Shown: positions 6,413 through 10,113 of the stretch, one piece after another
Layout of the letters: every line of letters begins with the position of its first letter
Position numbering within the stretch: the first letter of the stretch is position 1
NCBI GenBank assembly: GCA_019414055.1
Contig: DXMV01000003.1
Span: forward strand, 1 to 10,113
DNA: 10,113 bases
Origin: Collinsella sp.
Lineage (GTDB): Bacteria; Actinomycetota; Coriobacteriia; Coriobacteriales; Coriobacteriaceae
Direction of reading: 5' to 3'
Position numbers and translations under genes: made by a program
The notes under the pieces: model-generated
Databases searched by the model: none
The model's input: the letters and a program-made list of their open reading frames with translations, nothing else
Told to the model about the DNA's origin: nothing

Positions 6413-6440
6413 TTGACATATGAACATGCGCTCATATACT
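6413..6440 (+). promoter_or_regulatory. Promoter of the metal-efflux operon
   Basis: A perfect -35 box TTGACA (6413-6418) and a near-perfect -10 box TATACT (6435-6440) are separated by 16 bases, placing the transcription start near 6447. The first operator copy fills the spacer and overlaps both boxes, so bound repressor would exclude RNA polymerase. The arsR start codon is about 40 bases downstream, with AAAGGA (6474-6479) as ribosome-binding site. Confidence 0.8.
6417..6438 (-). promoter_or_regulatory. ArsR/SmtB-type operator O1
   Basis: This 22-base site is the exact reverse complement of O2 (6452-6473). Each copy is itself an imperfect palindrome, with half-sites ATATGAAC and GCTCATAT around four central bases, which fits the dyad TGA...TCA operators of metal-sensing ArsR/SmtB repressors. 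Its position between the -35 and -10 boxes predicts direct repression. Confidence 0.75.
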
Positions 6441-6451
6441 CGGAAGTAAGT

Positions 6452-6473
6452 TATATGAGCGCATGTTCATATG
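6452..6473 (+). promoter_or_regulatory. ArsR/SmtB-type operator O2
   Basis: A second 22-base copy, inverted relative to O1 with 13 bases between them, lies just downstream of the predicted transcription start and ends immediately before the AAAGGA ribosome-binding site. The RNA spanning O1 and O2 would only partly contain O1, so the arrangement is more likely two protein-binding sites than an RNA hairpin. Confidence 0.75.
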
Positions 6474-6486
6474 AAAGGATATTGCA

Positions 6487-6852
6487 ATGAGCATCCGCGT
6501 TGATGAAACGAAGCCCGACATCGAGGCCACCGAACCCTCGGTCCCCACCACCTGCTCGCCCGAGGACCTTCCCGACGAGGAACTTCTCTACGACCTCGCC
6601 GACCTGTTCAAGGTCTTCAGCGACACCACGCGCATCAAGATTCTCTATGCCCTCATGGGCCGTGAGCTCTGCGTGGCCGACATCGCTGAGGCGACCGCAA
6701 CCTCGCAGTCGGCAGTATCGCACCAGCTGCGCACGCTTAAGCAGTCGCACCTGGTCAAGTTCCGCCGCGACGGCCGCAACATTCTCTACTCGCTTGCCGA
6801 CGATCACGTCTACACCATGCTCAACCAGGGCATGAGCCATATCTGCGAATAG
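6487..6852 (+). CDS. ArsR/SmtB-family metal-responsive repressor (CadC/CzrA-like)
   Basis: The 121-residue protein has a winged helix typical of the family: LADLFKVFSDTTRIKILYAL (37-56), the recognition helix SQSAVSHQLRTLKQ (73-86) and the wing VKFRRDGRNILYSL (90-103). The interfacial alpha-5 metal site of CadC, CzrA and SmtB is complete: D105, H107, H118 and E121. The alpha-3N site of CadC is only partly present. C62 of ELCVADIA and N-terminal C23 remain, while the second Cys of the usual CVC is Ala64. This favours Zn-type sensing through alpha-5, with possible soft-metal binding by Cys23, Cys62 and Cys120. It is first in an operon with an HMA protein and a P1B ATPase, and three operator copies predict autoregulation plus control of the ATPase. 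The start has the AAAGGA site 7 bases upstream. Confidence 0.9.
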   Translation: MSIRVDETKPDIEATEPSVPTTCSPEDLPDEELLYDLADLFKVFSDTTRIKILYALMGRELCVADIAEATATSQSAVSHQLRTLKQSHLVKFRRDGRNILYSLADDHVYTMLNQGMSHICE

Positions 6853-6914
6853 CAACCAACCACGGTACCAGCGCGGCCTGCACCCAAGCCGCAAAACAGG
6901 GAAAGGAACCCACC

Positions 6915-7133
6915 ATGAAAAAGCAGTTTAAACTCGACGAGATCGACTGCGCCAACTGCGCGCGCGAGCTTCAGGACGAACTTGCCAAGCTCGAGGGCGT
7001 CAAATCCGTGTCCGTCAACTTTATGACCCAGAAGCTGACGCTCGAGGCCGACGACGCCGAGTTCGACGAGGTGCTCAACCGCGTTGTAGAGTTTACGTCC
7101 GACGCCGAGCCGGACTGCGAGATCATTCTCTAG
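6915..7133 (+). CDS. Stand-alone HMA metal-binding protein
   Basis: This 72-residue protein is a single heavy-metal-associated domain of ferredoxin-like fold: strand KKQFKLDEIDC, metal loop DCANCA (11-16, with Cys12 and Cys15), helix RELQDELAKLEG, then VKSVSVNFMTQKLTLEAD (29-46). The Asp before the first Cys matches the DCxxC form of Zn/Cd/Pb ATPase domains rather than the usual MxCxxC of copper chaperones. A third Cys (68) sits in the acidic tail EPDCEIIL. It lies between the repressor and an ATPase that lacks this domain, so it probably serves as a detached metal-binding domain delivering ions to the ATPase or buffering them. The ATG at 6915 has GAAAGGA just upstream (6900-6906). Confidence 0.87.
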   Translation: MKKQFKLDEIDCANCARELQDELAKLEGVKSVSVNFMTQKLTLEADDAEFDEVLNRVVEFTSDAEPDCEIIL

Positions 7134-7135
7134 CC

Positions 7136-7178
7136 CAGGTTTACGCCAACCTGCAAGGCCGCGCTTGCCGCGGCCTTT
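7136..7178 (+). terminator. Tandem hairpins between the HMA gene and the ATPase
   Basis: A weak hairpin, CAGGTT (7136-7141) with AACCTG (7148-7153), is followed directly by a strong one, AAGGCCGCG (7155-7163) with CGCGGCCTT (7169-7177), loop CTTGC. Only three T residues follow the second, so it may be a partial terminator or attenuator that lowers read-through into the ATPase gene, or a processing barrier. Its position right before the third operator suggests that the ATPase also has its own start of transcription. Confidence 0.45.
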
Positions 7179-7188
7179 GCTCGCGAAG

Positions 7189-7210
7189 TTATATGAGCGA
7201 GTGTTCATAC
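7189..7210 (+). promoter_or_regulatory. ArsR/SmtB-type operator O3 before the ATPase gene
   Basis: These 22 bases match the sequence at 6451-6472, which covers O2, at 19 of 22 positions, in the same orientation. The site ends 23 bases before the ATPase start codon and leaves the GGGAGG ribosome-binding site free. A possible promoter is TTGCCG (7165-7170) with TTATAT (7189-7194) at an 18-base spacing, but both boxes are poor and the first is inside the hairpin. The repressor probably controls the ATPase at this second point as well. Confidence 0.7.
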
Positions 7211-7233
7211 ATTCAAATGGGAGGATACGAGTC

Positions 7234-9186
7234 ATGGCCACCGCCGACCCCAAGAAGAAAAAGAAAAGGCGCAAGAAAAAAGAGTCGCTCGAGCATAAGC
7301 GCAACCGCATCCTGGTAGCGCTGGACATTTTTGCCGTGGTGTACGCCCTCGATGAGCTCGGCACCCTCACCGCCGCATTCGGCACCCCGGGCGACATCTA
7401 CGCCAGCTTTGTGCTGTTCCTCGTGCCGTTTTTGATTGCCGGCTACGACGTACTGCAAAAGGCATTCAATAACATCCGCCGCGGCAAGGCCTTCGACGAG
7501 AGTTTCCTTATGGCAGTCGCGACCATCGGCGCATTTGCCATGGTGCTCTTCCCCGACACCGACCCGCACATGGCCGAAGGCGCCGCTGTCATGCTGTTCT
7601 ACCAGGTCGGCGAGCTGTTCCAGGCATACGCCGTGGGCAAGAGCCGCAAGTCGATCAGTGCCATGATGGACATCGCACCCGACTACGCTAACATCGAGCA
7701 AGCCGACGGCACACTCGAGCAGGTCTTTCCCGATGACATCGCCGTCGGCACCGTGATCGTGGTCAAGCCCGGCGAGCGCGTGCCTATCGACGGCGTCATC
7801 GTCGAGGGCGAAACCCAGCTCGACACCGCCGCGCTCACGGGCGAGTCAGTCCCCCGCCCCGCCAAGACCGGCGACGATATCATCAGCGGTTGCATCAACA
7901 TGACGGGCCTCATCCACGTGCGCACCACCAAGCCGTTTGGCGAGTCCACCGTCGCGCGCGTCCTGGAGCTCGTGGAGAATGCCAGCGAAAAGAAGGCGCG
8001 CACCGAGAACTTCATCACGCGCTTTGCCCGCGTCTACACCCCCGCCGTCACCGGCGCGGCCGCGGTGCTTGCGCTTGGCGGCGGCCTGGTGACTGGCGCT
8101 TGGTCCGATTGGATCCTGCGCGGTCTGACCTTCCTGGTCGTCAGCTGCCCGTGCGCCCTCGTGATCAGCGTACCGTTGAGCTTCTTTGGCGGCATCGGCG
8201 GCGCGTCCAAGCTGGGCGTTCTCATCAAGGGTTCTAACTACCTCGAGACGCTCGCCGACGTGGACACCGTCGTCTTCGACAAAACCGGCACGCTCACCAA
8301 CGGCACGTTCTCGGTCGTCGCGGTGCACCCCGAGGCTGGCTATAACGAGCAATCGTTGCTTGAAGTCGCATCCCTCGCCGAGTCATTCTCCGACCACCCC
8401 ATCGCGCAGTCGGTACGCACCGCCTTCCAGGGCGAGCTCGATCCCAAGCGCGTGACGGATTCCACTAATGACGCGGGCCACGGCGTGACGGCGACCATCG
8501 ACGGCAAGCATGTCGTCGTCGGCAATGCCAAGATGCTCGCCGCGGCCGGCGTTGAAGCACCGGACTGTGAGGTTGTCGGCACAATCCTCCACGTGCTCGT
8601 GAACGGCGTGTATGTCGGCCACATCGTGATTGCAGACACCGTTAAGGCCGATGCCGAGCAGACGATCCGCGACCTGCACACCGCTGGCGTCAAGCACACC
8701 GTTATGCTCACGGGCGACCGCGAGGAAGTGGCTGCGTCCGTTGCCGAACAGCTGGGGCTCGACGAGTTCCACGCGCAGCTCCTGCCGGGCGACAAGGTCG
8801 AGCGCGTTGAGGCGCTACTCGCGGCCGAAAGTGGCAAGGGCAAGCTCGCCTTTGTCGGCGACGGTATCAACGACGCTCCTGTGCTTACGCGCGCCGATGT
8901 GGGCATTGCCATGGGCGCCATGGGCTCCGACGCCGCGATCGAGGCCGCCGACGTGGTGCTGATGGACGACAAGCCGTCCAACATTTCCCGCGCGATCCGC
9001 GTGGCGCGCAAGACCATGTCGATTGTTTGGCAGAACATAATCTTTGCGCTGGGCATTAAGCTGCTGATCCTTGTGCTGGCAGCGCTGGGTATCGCCAATA
9101 TGTGGCTTGCCGTCTTTGGCGACGTAGGCGTGGCGATCATCGCTATCCTGAACACCATGCGCGCGATGGGTGTCAAGAACCTGTAG
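7234..9186 (+). CDS. cadA: P1B-2 type Zn/Cd/Pb-exporting P-type ATPase
   Basis: The 650-residue ATPase has the P-type motifs in order: TGES (202-205) in the actuator domain, the membrane ion site SCPCAL (304-309), phosphorylation site DKTGT (349-353, D349), the His-Pro of SDHPI (386-390), TGD (493-495) and GDGINDAP (542-549). Two residues diagnostic of Zn/Cd/Pb pumps are present in the last helices, K609 (GIKLLIL) and D630 (FGDVGVAI), so divalent Zn, Cd or Pb is expected rather than copper. The symbol is family-level; zntA would be equally apt. The usual N-terminal HMA domain is absent. Instead there is a very basic tail (KKKKKRRKKK, 7-16), and an HMA protein is encoded just upstream. The frame is open from 7165, but I chose the ATG at 7234 because GGGAGG lies 9 bases before it and the operator occupies the earlier bases. 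Confidence 0.93.
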   Translation: MATADPKKKKKRRKKKESLEHKRNRILVALDIFAVVYALDELGTLTAAFGTPGDIYASFVLFLVPFLIAGYDVLQKAFNNIRRGKAFDESFLMAVATIGAFAMVLFPDTDPHMAEGAAVMLFYQVGELFQAYAVGKSRKSISAMMDIAPDYANIEQADGTLEQVFPDDIAVGTVIVVKPGERVPIDGVIVEGETQLDTAALTGESVPRPAKTGDDIISGCINMTGLIHVRTTKPFGESTVARVLELVENASEKKARTENFITRFARVYTPAVTGAAAVLALGGGLVTGAWSDWILRGLTFLVVSCPCALVISVPLSFFGGIGGASKLGVLIKGSNYLETLADVDTVVFDKTGTLTNGTFSVVAVHPEAGYNEQSLLEVASLAESFSDHPIAQSVRTAFQGELDPKRVTDSTNDAGHGVTATIDGKHVVVGNAKMLAAAGVEAPDCEVVGTILHVLVNGVYVGHIVIADTVKADAEQTIRDLHTAGVKHTVMLTGDREEVAASVAEQLGLDEFHAQLLPGDKVERVEALLAAESGKGKLAFVGDGINDAPVLTRADVGIAMGAMGSDAAIEAADVVLMDDKPSNISRAIRVARKTMSIVWQNIIFALGIKLLILVLAALGIANMWLAVFGDVGVAIIAILNTMRAMGVKNL

Positions 9187-9202
9187 CGCCTGTGGTCCCT
9201 CC

Positions 9203-9331
9203 GGCCGGGACCGGGCTTGGTTTTGAAAACGTCCTCGACCAATGAAGTGCCCCCGTTCTGCTCCTTCGGAGCTACGAACGGGGGCACTTCTGGTCTGCGG
9301 AATGTTTTCAAAACCAAGCCCGGCCCCGGCC
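9203..9331. repeat. 129-bp near-perfect palindrome between convergent genes
   Basis: The outer arms 9203-9230 and 9304-9331 pair at 27 of 28 positions. Inside them are partly paired segments (TCC and GACCA, with small bulges), then perfect 15-bp arms, GAAGTGCCCCCGTTC (9244-9258) and its complement (9276-9290), and at the tip GCTCC-TTC-GGAGC (9260-9272). The whole would fold into one long hairpin in either strand's RNA. It starts 16 bases after the ATPase stop and lies before the end of the oppositely directed DtxR-family gene, so it may terminate both transcripts. Its length is far beyond an ordinary terminator, which suggests a palindromic repetitive element. Confidence 0.75.
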
Positions 9332-9428
9332 TGCGGTGACGTTGCTGACGGTTCTTGGGCATCGCTTGCTGGCGGGGTTCCTTGGCTGAGTTAGACTTGG
9401 TTGGTAGGGCCTCCTGTCCCGGTCGCTG

Positions 9429-9447
9429 GTTCGCGCTTTGCGCGAAC
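9429..9447 (-). terminator. Short hairpin after the DtxR-family gene
   Basis: GTTCGCGC (9429-9436) and GCGCGAAC (9440-9447) form a perfect 8-bp stem with a three-base loop, 20 bases downstream of the regulator's stop codon on the minus strand. There is no T-run, so termination here is uncertain. The rest of the interval from 9332 to 9467 shows no credible gene. Confidence 0.4.
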
Positions 9448-9467
9448 GGCGCGCTACTGGGGGAACG

Positions 9468-9857
9468 TTAGTCGGTCATTGTTGGGGCCGATGTGCCGTC
9501 CCGGCCCAGCATTGCCCTTAGCTTCTCAAAGCTTTCCTCGCTCAGGCAGTGCTCCATGTGACACCCCTCTTGCGAGGCAACCTCTTCCGAAACGCCTGCG
9601 TCCTCGAGCAGCCCAACAAAAAAGCAATGGCGCTCCCACATTTGGCGAGCGACCTCCAGGCCACGCTCCGTCAGATGAACGTCGCGTTTACCCATTTCGA
9701 CATAGCCGTTGTTCTCCAGCGTCGCCATGGCTTTAGAGACGCTCGCCTTGGTCACACCCAGGTATTCGGAGACGTCGATTGAGCGCACCGTGCCTTGGCG
9801 CTGCGACAGAACGTAGATCGATTCGAGATAGTCTTCTCCAGATTCACGTAGGGCCAT
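9468..9857 (-). CDS. Short DtxR/MntR-family metal-dependent regulator
   Basis: The 129-residue protein fits the DtxR family, whose members bind Fe(II) or Mn(II) and then repress metal-uptake genes. It has the N-terminal ESGEDYLESIYVLS (5-18), a winged helix with VRSIDVSEYLGVTKASVSKA (24-43) and LTERGLEVA (62-70), and the dimerisation/metal domain from about 71 to 117. By comparison with B. subtilis MntR and corynebacterial DtxR, the likely ligands are D9, E12, H77, C99, E102 and H103. It has the MntR-like Asp near the N-terminus and the DtxR-like Cys in the CxxEH motif. The C-terminal SH3-like domain of DtxR is absent. Metal preference therefore cannot be decided. The ATG at 9857 has GAAAGG upstream. 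Direct repeats at 9923-9976 suggest autoregulation or control of a divergent gene. Confidence 0.88.
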   Translation of the reverse strand: MALRESGEDYLESIYVLSQRQGTVRSIDVSEYLGVTKASVSKAMATLENNGYVEMGKRDVHLTERGLEVARQMWERHCFFVGLLEDAGVSEEVASQEGCHMEHCLSEESFEKLRAMLGRDGTSAPTMTD

Positions 9858-9922
9858 GGGCCGCCTTTCGCGATGGCTTCTAGTTAGCCTTTGGATACTT
9901 TTACTTGATTTACTTTACCGCA

Positions 9923-9976
9923 AAAGTTGCCCATGTCTTACTAAATTGTTCAGAAAGTTAACCATGTTTCACAAAA
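9923..9976. promoter_or_regulatory. Tandem 23-bp direct repeats, probable operator pair
   Basis: The 23-base units at 9923-9945 and 9954-9976 agree at 18 positions, sharing AAAGTT, CCATGT, T, AC and AAA blocks in register. They are offset by 31 bases, close to three turns of B-DNA, so both would face the same side of the helix. They lie upstream of the DtxR-family gene and also upstream of whatever follows on the plus strand, which is where a shared operator would be expected. No match to the classical DtxR consensus is seen within them. Confidence 0.5.
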
Positions 9977-10113
9977 GAAATATTACTATGACGCTGCCGC
10001 CATTGCAGAACCCTTAGCACCTACTACCGCAGAACGGTATCGCAGAGCGCGCAGCACCAACAGCAAATACACACAGGAAATACCCGGACAAGGAAAGGTG
10101 CAGGGACTAAACC
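9977..10113 (+). other. Leader of a probable divergent gene beyond the right edge
   Basis: These 137 bases contain no reading frame I can support. A possible -10 box TACTAT is at 9984-9989, without a convincing -35 box. Purine-rich sequence resembling a ribosome-binding site (AAGGAAAGG, 10090-10098) appears close to the right edge, so a rightward start codon may lie just outside. A metal transporter would be usual next to a DtxR-family regulator, but nothing here shows the gene itself. Confidence 0.3.

Noticed and set aside
7165..7233. Upstream start of the ATPase frame (23 extra residues)
   Set aside because: The extra codons run through the third operator and the end of a hairpin, and no ribosome-binding site precedes 7165, while 7234 has GGGAGG at a good distance.
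8340..9362. 340-residue minus-strand frame opposite the ATPase
   Set aside because: It is antisense to a clear P-type ATPase, has the Ser/Thr-rich low-complexity look of a shadow frame, and its beginning merely translates the palindrome.
9879..9897. Possible second DtxR box containing AGTTAGCCT
   Set aside because: Only about 10 of 19 positions match the consensus and the outer half-site ends are missing.

Overview
The window looks like a chromosomal segment of a high-GC actinobacterium of the class Coriobacteriia, most likely Collinsella or a close relative. That is a judgement from codon choice, the strong Shine-Dalgarno sites and the style of several proteins; no database was searched. 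No rRNA, tRNA or CRISPR array is visible.

Layout. Positions 1-120 are the end of an IS3-family insertion sequence running off the left edge. A leftward nitroreductase-family flavoprotein gene (173-844) follows, with a DtxR/IdeR-like iron-box sequence upstream (873-891). Next is a rightward two-gene unit: an HdeD/DUF308 membrane protein (1079-1681) and a UPF0178 (YaiI/YqxD) protein (1682-2164), closed by a clear terminator. A leftward ten-TM-type metal exporter with a His-rich loop (2298-3386) diverges from a DEDDh 3'-5' exonuclease (3558-4526). An AT-richer island (about 4600-6410) carries one predicted DUF559/VSR-like nuclease-fold gene (4877-6067) flanked by copies of a repeat.

The best-defined system is a metal-efflux operon: an ArsR/SmtB repressor (6487-6852), a 72-residue stand-alone HMA metal-binding protein (6915-7133) and a P1B-2 Zn/Cd/Pb ATPase without its own N-terminal metal-binding domain (7234-9186). 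Three near-identical operator copies tie it together: two as 22-bp inverted arms over and just after the arsR promoter, and one directly upstream of the ATPase. The operon ends at a 129-bp nearly perfect palindrome (9203-9331). A leftward short DtxR/MntR-type regulator (9468-9857) follows. Its upstream region holds a 23-bp direct repeat at 31-bp spacing, probably the control region shared with a divergent gene beyond the right edge.

Together, metal homeostasis dominates: two exporters, a Zn/Cd-type repressor, a metal-binding protein, a DtxR-family sensor and a possible iron-box gene. I see no clearly new multi-gene system. The items most worth following are the repeats around the nuclease-like gene, the large palindrome, the three-operator layout of the efflux operon and the putative DtxR box before the nitroreductase.
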